52,776 nucleotides of DNA, taken from the IMG/VR virus record IMGVR_UViG_3300017751_000024, positions 1 to 52,776 of that record; one strand, written 5' to 3'. Shown here in pieces: positions 30,285 through 38,765 of the stretch. The notes under the pieces are model-generated. The model ran no database searches, had not been told where the DNA came from, and was given only the letters and a program-made list of their open reading frames with translations. Numbering within the stretch: the stretch's first letter is position 1; each line of letters starts with the position of its first letter. A program made the position numbers and the translations under genes. This DNA is from a virus.

Positions 30285-32117
30285 ATGAAAAAATTAGTTA
30301 TAAGCTTACAAAGAAGAACAGATAGAAAAAAAGAATTTTATAAAAATAATTTAATAAATTATGAATTTATAAAAGCAATAGACTATAAAAGATTAGATGA
30401 CTTTATAGTTGATGAAGGGTTTAAAGACCCATTTAAAAATAGACCAGTTTTAGAAAGTGAAGTAGCATGTTTCTTATCTCATAAAAAAACATGGGAAAAA
30501 TGTTTAGAATTAAATGAGCCTGTAATTATCTTAGAAGATGATGCAGTAATAAATGAAAGATGGGATGAAGAATACTACAAAGACTTAATAAATAAATACG
30601 ATTTTATATACTTACAAAAGAATGAGAACGAACCTGACAAAGTTATAAGTATAGATAATAGATTAGAAATACCTTCTTATCCTTATAATTTAACAGGCTA
30701 CATAATAAAACCTTCAACGGCAAAAATTTTATTAGATAATATAGATAAAATTATTCCTGCTGATGAGTATGTACCTAAATTAATAAAGGAGAAAATTTTG
30801 AATAATGTAGTTTCGCTAAAACAAGATTCTTGTAATCAGATATCTAGGGATGTAAGCCCAAGTGATATTGAAGTCTCTTCAGGTATAGCTAGAAACTTTA
30901 AAGTACATCCGCTTACTATTGGAACAGATAGAAAGAAATGTTCTAGATTATTTACAAGTGCTAGAAGTTGTGGAGTAGATGTAGTAAATCTAGGAAACAA
31001 TGTAGAGTGGAAAGGTACTGATATGTCTGGCCCAGGTGGAGGCATGAAAGTAAACTTGTTAAGAAAATATATTAATAAGTTACCAGACAATGATGTAGTT
31101 TTATTTACAGATGCGTATGATGTTTTTTATGCAGATAATTTAGAAACTATTACAGAAAGATACTTAGGATTTAATTGTAAGGTTTTATTTTCAGCAGAAC
31201 AATACTGCTGGCCTGATGCAGATTTAGAACATGTGTTTCCAGATGCTCCTACTAAATATAGATTTTTAAATAGTGGAACATTTATAGGTGAGGTAGGTGA
31301 GCTTAAAAAGATACTAGAAACTGATTCTGTAAACGATGATGGAGATGACCAGTTATATTATCAAAAGATATTTTTAAGTGATAAGTTTGATATACAACTA
31401 GACTATGAAGGTTATATATTCCAAACACATGAAGCAAGTGCCACAATGCTTGAAGGACAACTTCATAATCCAGTAACAGGATGTTGTAGTTGTATTTACC
31501 ACGGTAATGGAGGGGACTTAACAAAGAAGAAATTTGACCAGATGTATGACAGATTTTTTCCAACTCCTAAAGAATTATTTACAACACACGAAGGTTTTGA
31601 AATATTAGATGATGACATATTGCTTGTAGATTTTATGACACAAGAACAATGTGAAAGAATGATTGAAATAGCTGACAATCATGGAGACTGGGGTTCTTTA
31701 GATTATGATAAGTTCCCAGCACAAGAGATAAGATTAAAAGAGTTAGGACTTTGGGAAGAACTAGAAAGTCATTGGCAAAAAAATATAGTTCCAATTATAG
31801 AAAATTATTGGAAGCCAATGGAAATGTACGGACTTAGAGATGCGTTTGTAATGAGATACTCAGTCGATACACAAAAAGATTTACCTTTACATACTGATGC
31901 TAGTTTAGTTACAGGAAGTGTAAAATTAAACGATGATTATGAAGGTGCTGATTTAGTTTATCCAAGACAGAATTTTAGTAATAAAAATATACCTGTAGGA
32001 AAATGTATATTATTTCCTGGAATGGTAACACACGGACATGCATGTCGAACCTTAACCAAAGGAGTTAAATATAGTTTTACTATATGGTCAAACAGATATC
32101 CTGGGGACGGTATGTAA
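30285..32117 (+). CDS. Three-domain collagen-type lysyl hydroxylase / glycosyltransferase (GT25 + PLOD-GT + 2OG-Fe(II))
   Basis: 610 residues. Domain 1 (about 1-190): GT25 fold, VISLQRRTDRKKEF, EVACFLSHKKTWEKC, VIILEDDAV, YIIKPSTAKILL; this family includes collagen galactosyltransferase ColGalT. Domain 2 (about 200-415): PLOD-type glycosyltransferase, VLFTDAYDVFY, VLFSAEQYCWPD, RFLNSGTFIG, DDQLYYQKIF, YHGNG, as in animal LH3. Domain 3 (about 420-610): 2-oxoglutarate/Fe(II) dioxygenase with HxD in PLHTDAS, distal H in VTHGHACR, and a Lys 10 residues later as probable 2OG ligand (lysyl hydroxylases use Arg, prolyl 4-hydroxylases Lys). Expected chemistry: Lys to hydroxylysine, then galactose, then glucose. 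The likely substrate is the fibre at 22605. There is no Shine-Dalgarno before the ATG. Confidence 0.9.
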   Translation: MKKLVISLQRRTDRKKEFYKNNLINYEFIKAIDYKRLDDFIVDEGFKDPFKNRPVLESEVACFLSHKKTWEKCLELNEPVIILEDDAVINERWDEEYYKDLINKYDFIYLQKNENEPDKVISIDNRLEIPSYPYNLTGYIIKPSTAKILLDNIDKIIPADEYVPKLIKEKILNNVVSLKQDSCNQISRDVSPSDIEVSSGIARNFKVHPLTIGTDRKKCSRLFTSARSCGVDVVNLGNNVEWKGTDMSGPGGGMKVNLLRKYINKLPDNDVVLFTDAYDVFYADNLETITERYLGFNCKVLFSAEQYCWPDADLEHVFPDAPTKYRFLNSGTFIGEVGELKKILETDSVNDDGDDQLYYQKIFLSDKFDIQLDYEGYIFQTHEASATMLEGQLHNPVTGCCSCIYHGNGGDLTKKKFDQMYDRFFPTPKELFTTHEGFEILDDDILLVDFMTQEQCERMIEIADNHGDWGSLDYDKFPAQEIRLKELGLWEELESHWQKNIVPIIENYWKPMEMYGLRDAFVMRYSVDTQKDLPLHTDASLVTGSVKLNDDYEGADLVYPRQNFSNKNIPVGKCILFPGMVTHGHACRTLTKGVKYSFTIWSNRYPGDGM

Positions 32118-32118
32118 A

Positions 32119-32358
32119 ATGGAAGATATGCATTTTTTTTGGAACGTAATATTAACTTTAGTTGTAGCTCCTATAATTTTTTCAATACGTAAAAATGAAA
32201 CAGAAGCTAAAAGGATAGATATATTGGTAAATAAAACTAGAGAAGAACTAGCAAAAGAGTACGTTACTAAACAAGAAGTAAAAGAAGATATGGGAATGCT
32301 AATGGAAAGATTAGAGAAGCTACATGAGAAAGTAGATAAATTATTTGAGGTGAAATAA
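32119..32358 (+). CDS. Small membrane coiled-coil protein, 79 aa
   Basis: One N-terminal membrane span (FFWNVILTLVVAPIIFSI), then a charged coiled coil (TKQEVKEDMGMLMERLEKLH, ending EKVDKLFEVK). It resembles small phage membrane proteins in lysis or tail clusters. It lies between the glycosyltransferase and a large virion gene, overlapping the latter by 1 base. Holin-accessory is possible; function unassigned. Confidence 0.65.
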   Translation: MEDMHFFWNVILTLVVAPIIFSIRKNETEAKRIDILVNKTREELAKEYVTKQEVKEDMGMLMERLEKLHEKVDKLFEVK

Positions 32359-34781
32359 TGGCGAGAAAAAAGTCAAACAGAAAAAGAGCCAAACAAAAAA
32401 GACAAGACTATAGAGTTGGTGGAAACGTATTTAATCCAAACAGGGTAGATAGCTCTATGCCTGTTAAACAATCAGTAGGGAAGCCTGAAGAACAAATGTT
32501 TATTCAGAGGCCATCAGAGGCAGTATTAAAGCCTAAGCCATTTCAACCTAAGCCGATTGATAAGGTTACAACACCTCCTCCAGTACAACAGAAACCTCAG
32601 CCTAAACCTTCTGTAGCTATATCTAGTGGCCCAGGATTTACAACTGGAACAGATGCTTCTAATAGAGAAGACTATATAGACAGAAACCTGGGTAGACGAA
32701 GAACTCCAATAGATGACAGAGATGACAGAGATGAGAGAGATGAGAGAGATGAACCTAGAGACCCACCAGGCGGTAATGCAACAATAATTGTTAATGGTTT
32801 CATTTACAGATGGAACGGTTATACGTATGTAAATACAGGTCAGAGAGCTGGTGGTCAGGATGACGGTGGCGGAGATGACAACGGTGGTGGTAATGATAAC
32901 GGTGGCGGTGATGAAGGTGGTGGTAATGAACCAGACCCAGACCCCTTAGAGACTATGACTGATGCTCAAAGACAAGCAGCATTTGAACAAGAAAGAAGAA
33001 TAAGAAATATTGAAGAAGGAAGAACATCTCAAGATATAGCTTCAGGTAATATACCAGAAGGTACTGTACCAGTTCCTACAGTTATGGGAATAGGTAGAGA
33101 AGGTACAGAAGCACCTATTGTTCAATCTCCAGATGCAGGACAAGCAAGTACATTTGATATAGACCCAACACCAGAAGAAACAATTAGTCAGGTAGAAGAG
33201 GTCTCACAAATAGACCCAGCCAGAGAAGTTACAACTACAGCAACACCTACAGCAAGTGTAGATAAAGCTGCTGAAGCCAGGGCTGCTCAACAAGATAAAG
33301 AAGAACTTAGACTAGCAGAAGCTGCTGAAGTAGCTGATGTTACTCCAGTTGAAGATGTCGATGTTGTTGTTACACCAGGAGCTGTAGCTAAAGTTGTTAC
33401 AGGAACATTAAGTCCTGGAGCGAAAGCAAGAATTGTAGAAAATACAGGTACAAATTTAGCTAGAGTTACAAGAGCTAAAAAGCAATTAGCTAATGCTGGC
33501 TTAGAAGAAGGAGCTATACAAGAGTTAGGTAAAGACCCTGAAACTCTTGAAGCTAGACTTACAGATTTTACAGAAGAAGAAAGAGGTATTATAGAAGGAT
33601 TACCTGAAGAAGCTTTAGTATCTAATCAACTTGAAAGTTTATTAACTGGTATAGAAGAAGGAGAGATTCCAACATGGGCTAGACCTGCTGTTGCATCTGT
33701 TGAAGCTATGTTAGCTAAAAGAGGATTAGAAGCATCTTCAATAGCTAGAGATTCATTAGCTAATACTATTATCCAAGCATCTTTACCTTTAGCTCAAGCA
33801 AATGCTCAAGCTATTCAAGCTAGTGTATCTCAACAAAGAAACATAGAGGCTGCTGTATCTGAGGCTAATGCTCAAAGAGAGCAACAAACTGTATTAAAGA
33901 ATGCAGAGAATGTATTTAAATTAGATATGGCTAACATGGCTGCTGAACAACAAACTGAATTAGCTAACAGTAAGTTTTTACAAACAGTTAATTTAACAGA
34001 AGCTAATCAAGAACAGCAAGCAGCAGTTTTAAATGCAACTAATATTGCAAGAGCTGATTTAGCTGAAGCTGACTTTTATCAGAAAGCACAGATAGATAAT
34101 GCAAAGAATTTCTTAGCTACTGATATAGCTAATTTAAATAATAGACAACAATCAAATGTTATTAAAGCTCAGTACGAACAGCAAAGATTATTAAGTAATC
34201 AAGCAGCAGAAAATGCTATGGGTCAGTTTAACGCTACTAATGATAGACAGGCTCAACAGTTTATGGCACAAATTGAAACACAAATAAGACAATACAATGC
34301 AGGCTATATAAACGCTACAAATCAATTTAATGTACAAGCTCAAAATGCTGCTGAAGCTAGAGATGCTAATAGAGTATCAGATGTTAATAAAGCTAATGCT
34401 GCAATTATGAATCAAGTAGAACAGTTTAACGAGCAATTAAATTACAATAGACAACAATGGAATGCTGCTAATGAACAAGCAGTTATTAATTCTAATATAG
34501 ACTGGAGAAGAAGAGCAAATACTGCTGATACTGCTGCACAAAATGCAGTTAATCAACAAAATGCTCAGAATGCTTTTGGGTTGACTCAAGCTGCACAGTC
34601 TTTTTTATGGCAAGAATTAAGAGACCAAGCTGATTATGATTTCAGATGGGCTACTGATACAGCTAATAGAAAAGTACAAGCTATGATGTCTGCTGCAACT
34701 GCTGAAGGAGATGCTGCAAAGAATTGGGGTTCTAATTTTAGAAGTGCATCTTCAACAATCAACAGCTTATTTGGAAGTTAA
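32358..34781 (+). CDS. Large virion protein, Ala/Gln/Asn-rich, 807 aa
   Basis: Starts with a very basic segment (MARKKSNRKRAKQKRQDYRV), then a Pro/Lys-rich linker, an Arg/Asp repeat (DDRDDRDERDERDEP), a Gly/Asp/Asn tract (DDNGGGNDNGGGDEGGG) and acidic regions. From about residue 470 it is a long helical Ala/Gln/Asn array (SLPLAQANAQAIQASVSQQR and similar). The end (FRWATDTANRKVQAMMSAAT, ending SSTINSLFGS) matches a common marine-phage virion protein end. Likely an internal core or ejection protein, or a tail-associated rod. No enzyme motif. Confidence 0.75.
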   Translation: MARKKSNRKRAKQKRQDYRVGGNVFNPNRVDSSMPVKQSVGKPEEQMFIQRPSEAVLKPKPFQPKPIDKVTTPPPVQQKPQPKPSVAISSGPGFTTGTDASNREDYIDRNLGRRRTPIDDRDDRDERDERDEPRDPPGGNATIIVNGFIYRWNGYTYVNTGQRAGGQDDGGGDDNGGGNDNGGGDEGGGNEPDPDPLETMTDAQRQAAFEQERRIRNIEEGRTSQDIASGNIPEGTVPVPTVMGIGREGTEAPIVQSPDAGQASTFDIDPTPEETISQVEEVSQIDPAREVTTTATPTASVDKAAEARAAQQDKEELRLAEAAEVADVTPVEDVDVVVTPGAVAKVVTGTLSPGAKARIVENTGTNLARVTRAKKQLANAGLEEGAIQELGKDPETLEARLTDFTEEERGIIEGLPEEALVSNQLESLLTGIEEGEIPTWARPAVASVEAMLAKRGLEASSIARDSLANTIIQASLPLAQANAQAIQASVSQQRNIEAAVSEANAQREQQTVLKNAENVFKLDMANMAAEQQTELANSKFLQTVNLTEANQEQQAAVLNATNIARADLAEADFYQKAQIDNAKNFLATDIANLNNRQQSNVIKAQYEQQRLLSNQAAENAMGQFNATNDRQAQQFMAQIETQIRQYNAGYINATNQFNVQAQNAAEARDANRVSDVNKANAAIMNQVEQFNEQLNYNRQQWNAANEQAVINSNIDWRRRANTADTAAQNAVNQQNAQNAFGLTQAAQSFLWQELRDQADYDFRWATDTANRKVQAMMSAATAEGDAAKNWGSNFRSASSTINSLFGS

Positions 34782-34792
34782 GGAGAAAGTAA

Positions 34793-35962
34793 ATGGGATT
34801 TTTAAGTAAAATATGGAAAGGTATTAAGAAGACTGTCAAGAAGATAGGTAAACGAATTAAAAAAACTTTTAAAAGTGTTATGAAAGGTATTGGTAAACTA
34901 GGAATAGTAGGTCAAATAGGTATGGCATTTTTAATGCCTTATGCTATGGGAGCTGTAGGAAGCCTGTTTGGAACAGCAGGCAAATTAGCTAGCTGGTCTA
35001 CAAAACTACTTGGGCCTAATGCAAACTTTTTTTCAAAGGTTTTAGGTAAAACTATAGAAGCTGTTAATGTTGGCGGTACTTGGATTAAGAATGCATATAC
35101 AAGTGTAAGTACAGCTATAAGTAATGGTATTGACAGAGTAGGAAACTTTTTCAAAGGTAAAGGAATGACTTTAAGTGAAGGCAAAACATCTGTTTTTTCT
35201 AAAGACTTTTCATCTTCTTTAGATACTTTACCAACTCAAACAGGAATTAAGTCTGACCAAATTCAAGCTCAACTATCTGAGACTATTCCAAGAGCTTTGG
35301 ATAAACCATTAGACTTCAATAAAGACACCTTAAGTTATGAGCTACCTGCACCAGGCGAGGTAAGAATACCTGAGTTTGGTAAAACAGGAGAGCTTACTAG
35401 AGGCATGAACTTTGAATTAAATAATAATGAGTTATTTAAAAATACTAAAGTAGGAGTAGATGCTATAGGAGATATAGCTGCTAGCTCAGATGCCTTAAGT
35501 GAACAAGCAGCTTCATTGTTATCTCCAAAAACAGATAAGCCAAGTTTCTTAGAAAATATTAATGTATTTGATAAAGACTCTGGTATTAGAAAAGATATAG
35601 CAAACTTTGATTTATATGATGCTGGTAAACAAAAGATAACAGATGGGTTATTAAGTGGCCTTGAAAGCCGAGCATACGAGGCTGTGGGTGTAGATATGAC
35701 ACCTCAATACACTTATAACAAAATTAATATACCTAACATTATGGGTATTGGCAGTACACCTACAATTAGCTTAGGAGCTATAGACCAGTTCTCAGCTCCA
35801 AGAGGTAATTCTTGGCAAGCTACAAGTATGTATTCAAGTGGTATTTTAAATGATATTTTAAATAGAGATGCTGGACAGGACTGGAGAAACTGGATGAATA
35901 GTTTTGCTTTACAGAATACTACGAATCCGACAACCCCAGGTGGAGCAGGAGTATATAGATGA
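34793..35962 (+). CDS. Virion protein with cationic amphipathic N-terminus, 389 aa
   Basis: The first 40 residues are a run of Lys/Arg alternating with Ile/Phe/Trp (MGFLSKIWKGIKKTVKKIG, then KRIKKTFKSVMKGIGK), much like a membrane-active peptide. A hydrophobic stretch follows (IVGQIGMAFLMPYAMGAVGS). The remainder is polar with no known motif. Placed among large virion genes, it is a good candidate for an ejection protein that enters the host membrane. GGAGAAAGTAA lies upstream; it overlaps the next gene by 4 bases. Confidence 0.7.
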   Translation: MGFLSKIWKGIKKTVKKIGKRIKKTFKSVMKGIGKLGIVGQIGMAFLMPYAMGAVGSLFGTAGKLASWSTKLLGPNANFFSKVLGKTIEAVNVGGTWIKNAYTSVSTAISNGIDRVGNFFKGKGMTLSEGKTSVFSKDFSSSLDTLPTQTGIKSDQIQAQLSETIPRALDKPLDFNKDTLSYELPAPGEVRIPEFGKTGELTRGMNFELNNNELFKNTKVGVDAIGDIAASSDALSEQAASLLSPKTDKPSFLENINVFDKDSGIRKDIANFDLYDAGKQKITDGLLSGLESRAYEAVGVDMTPQYTYNKINIPNIMGIGSTPTISLGAIDQFSAPRGNSWQATSMYSSGILNDILNRDAGQDWRNWMNSFALQNTTNPTTPGGAGVYR

Positions 35963-36600
35963 TAGAAAAAAATATAGGCGAAGAAATGAATCCAGAAGCT
36001 GTTGAAGCTTTTGCGAGTAGAGGATATCCAATACCAGGTCAATCCTGGACACAACCTGTAGAACAAAGAAGGCCTTTTGAAGGGAAACCTGATTTTACAG
36101 ATATGAGAGAAGCTTTAGAGTATACAGCTTTAGAATTACTTGATGAAGAAAATTATACTCCTATTGTTCTTGCAATGGGTGATGGAGTTCCAGTCATGGA
36201 TTTAGCCTTACAAATGGGTTATGTAGGTTTTAGAGAAGGTAAATGGAATCCTGATTTAATGCTTATGTTACTAGAACCATTTGCATTTTTACTTATGTCT
36301 CTTGCTGAAAAATCTGGAGTAAAATATAGAATAGACTCAGACGATTCTTCAGCTTTATTAGATATGGAAGATGGAGAGACTGACGAAGAGGAAGAGATGT
36401 TAGTGGCTAAGGCAAAGAACGTGGCTGAGGTTGCTAAGAGAAAGCGAGCAAGAGAAGGAGGAATACCTGAAGGGGTATTGCCTCAAGCAGTAGTAGAAAA
36501 AATAGAGGCTTTACCTGAAATAGGATTATTAGATAGACAACCAGAAGAGATAGTTGAACCTACTAATGATAGTCTGTTAGCTAGAGGAGAGGACGAATAA
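35959..36600 (+). CDS. Conserved phage structural protein, 213 aa
   Basis: Contains QRRPFEGKPDFTDMREALEY, then PIVLAMGDGVPVMDLALQMG, then GKWNPDLMLMLLEPFAFLLM. This set I recognise from marine phages in virion clusters. The middle is helical and hydrophobic, the end strongly acidic (DMEDGETDEEEEML) then basic. Probably a virion or assembly factor. An alternative ATG at codon 10 (MNPEAVEAFASRGYPIPGQS) would avoid the 4-base overlap. Confidence 0.7.
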   Translation: MIEKNIGEEMNPEAVEAFASRGYPIPGQSWTQPVEQRRPFEGKPDFTDMREALEYTALELLDEENYTPIVLAMGDGVPVMDLALQMGYVGFREGKWNPDLMLMLLEPFAFLLMSLAEKSGVKYRIDSDDSSALLDMEDGETDEEEEMLVAKAKNVAEVAKRKRAREGGIPEGVLPQAVVEKIEALPEIGLLDRQPEEIVEPTNDSLLARGEDE

Positions 36601-38765
36601 TGGGATTATATGATGACGGTGGTGTTGAATTTGCTAAACAAGCATTCAATGATGCAAATGAAAGGGGTATAAAGCAAGCTAAAGAAGCTGATAAAGAAGG
36701 CTACAAAAAAAGTTTAGTTAGAGGATTACTTATAGAGCCTGCTATTGGAGGTATCTTTGGAGAAGTTAGAAATGCTTTTGATTCAAAAGGACAGGCTTTG
36801 CAAGATAAAAATATACCTATGCGAACCTATCTTCAAAGTTATTTATCTAATCAAGAAGGTCAAAGACAAAGTTTAGAATACAATGATGAAACTAATAAAA
36901 CTGGATTTGTTGTAAATGGTACTGTAGATATACAAAGACTACAGAATTATATTGCAGCAGACTTAAGAACTAGATTACAAGATGAAAGTTTTGGCGGTGA
37001 GTTTACTAATTTAAATCCTGTGCAATTAGCTTCTTATGTAACTTCTGAGTCAAAAATACAAGCAGAGAAATTAAAAGGTTATTATCAAACTTTATATAAT
37101 GAAAGTATGGATGTTCCTGATATGGAAACAATATTAAGTCAGTTTGATAAATGGAATAGTAGAGAAAACCCTAAAAATGTATTTGGTAGGATTGGTAAGG
37201 GTATACAAAAATTACTAGGTTCAGAAACAGAAGAAACTATAGACTTTAAAAATCTTGAAGCCCATGAAAACTTACGTTTAACATTAGGCGAAGGGACATC
37301 AAAAGAATTAATAGATTTAAAAAATGCTGTAAGTGCATACGACACAGCAGCTACAGACCAAGGCAGTAGATTTAATATTGATGGTCTAATAGAAGGAATA
37401 AGAGCTAAAATAGGTAAACCACCTTCAGAGGGAGGTATTCAAGGAAAGCCTATAGAAAGTACGTTCCAGATAAAAGATAGAACTTATATAAGTGGTGGTG
37501 ATGAGTTTACATATCAAGAAGGACAGTATTTATCTTACGACCAAAACGGTATTCCTGTATTATCTAATGCTGGTGTAAATGAACCTACAAGAACTAAAGT
37601 AGCAGAGATTAAACCTCCTAGTGACTTACAAGTAAAAGCTGCTGAGTCAGCTATGATGTTAGTTTTAACTGATGGTTCTAATCCTGACATGAATCCTCTT
37701 TATAATCAGGTAATTAAAGGTAAAGGACGAACTGCAACTGACCCTCAAAATACTGTAAAAAATTATGGTGTTAAAGTTGCTTATGCAGCTAATCATATTA
37801 GAGGACAAGTAAAAGATTATAATTTAAATATAGCAGAGGGAGATATTGATTACCTTGCAGCTATGTATGTATTAACTCAAGTAAATGATGGGTATAAAGA
37901 TTCTATATCTAAAAACCCAACACATGATAGTTCATATCAACAGTTATTAATGAATAATCCTAATACTACTCCTGACTTATATGACTTAATGAACGTAGCT
38001 AAAATAAATACTGTAGGTAATAATGGAGAATTAAGTTTACTAATTCAAATACCTAATATAATTAGAGATATTAGAGGTAGTGGTAAAACTGAATCGGAGC
38101 AAAACAATAGGTTCAAAGAAATTGTAATTGACTTACAAGGAACGATTGTAAAAGAAGGTAGAAACTTTACAGGAACTGCTGAAGTAAATTTACCAGAGTA
38201 TATAGCTAAGTATGAAGGTACTAATGAAGAAAAAGTTTTACAGTATGAACTAGAAAAAATTAATCAAATAAATAGTTTATTCCCTGAAGAACTTAGATAC
38301 GTAGACTCTAGGTATGATGGGGTTATACAAAAGTTTGGTAACACAGGAACATTACCAGAAGTAATAACAGAACCTATGGAAATAGAAGAGGGTAATACTT
38401 CTGATGCAACAGACACAAATCCTCCTCCAGTAAGTACGGAGCAAAACAGAGAGCTTAAATTCTTTGCTAAGCAACCAATAAGTAAATTACAAAAAGCTAT
38501 TGAGCGTATGGAGGCAGGTCAAACAACTGTTTATAATAGTGCAAACTTTAGAAAATTTGTAGAAGATAAAACAGACGGTGGTAAATTATATGGTAAAAAT
38601 AAAATATCTGATGAGCAAGAATTATCTTTAATGAAAGAATATCTTCAAAGTTTATTAGACGACCCTGATAATTATAAAGCTCCTAAAAAAGAGCTAACAG
38701 AGGAGCAGAAACAAGAAATACAAAGACTTCAAGATGCAGCTTTGAGTGTCGGTGGAACAGACTAA
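36600..38765 (+). CDS. Large hypothetical virion protein, 721 aa
   Basis: Mostly helical and polar (DDGGVEFAKQAFNDANERGI; KGYYQTLYNESMDVPD; VKYGVKVAYAANHIRG type segments). It has a beta-rich patch near residue 300 (STFQIKDRTYISGGDEFTYQ) and a Gln/Lys/Glu-rich end. No enzymatic motif. It sits directly before the lysozyme-bearing giant protein, with 1-base coupling on its left; by position an internal-core or ejection protein. Confidence 0.7.
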   Translation: MGLYDDGGVEFAKQAFNDANERGIKQAKEADKEGYKKSLVRGLLIEPAIGGIFGEVRNAFDSKGQALQDKNIPMRTYLQSYLSNQEGQRQSLEYNDETNKTGFVVNGTVDIQRLQNYIAADLRTRLQDESFGGEFTNLNPVQLASYVTSESKIQAEKLKGYYQTLYNESMDVPDMETILSQFDKWNSRENPKNVFGRIGKGIQKLLGSETEETIDFKNLEAHENLRLTLGEGTSKELIDLKNAVSAYDTAATDQGSRFNIDGLIEGIRAKIGKPPSEGGIQGKPIESTFQIKDRTYISGGDEFTYQEGQYLSYDQNGIPVLSNAGVNEPTRTKVAEIKPPSDLQVKAAESAMMLVLTDGSNPDMNPLYNQVIKGKGRTATDPQNTVKNYGVKVAYAANHIRGQVKDYNLNIAEGDIDYLAAMYVLTQVNDGYKDSISKNPTHDSSYQQLLMNNPNTTPDLYDLMNVAKINTVGNNGELSLLIQIPNIIRDIRGSGKTESEQNNRFKEIVIDLQGTIVKEGRNFTGTAEVNLPEYIAKYEGTNEEKVLQYELEKINQINSLFPEELRYVDSRYDGVIQKFGNTGTLPEVITEPMEIEEGNTSDATDTNPPPVSTEQNRELKFFAKQPISKLQKAIERMEAGQTTVYNSANFRKFVEDKTDGGKLYGKNKISDEQELSLMKEYLQSLLDDPDNYKAPKKELTEEQKQEIQRLQDAALSVGGTD

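Noticed and set aside
30285-32117. Calling the enzyme a plain lipopolysaccharide glycosyltransferase from its GT25 start
   Set aside because: Only the first third is GT25. The middle has the full PLOD glycosyltransferase motif set and the end is a 2OG-Fe(II) hydroxylase, which LPS enzymes lack.
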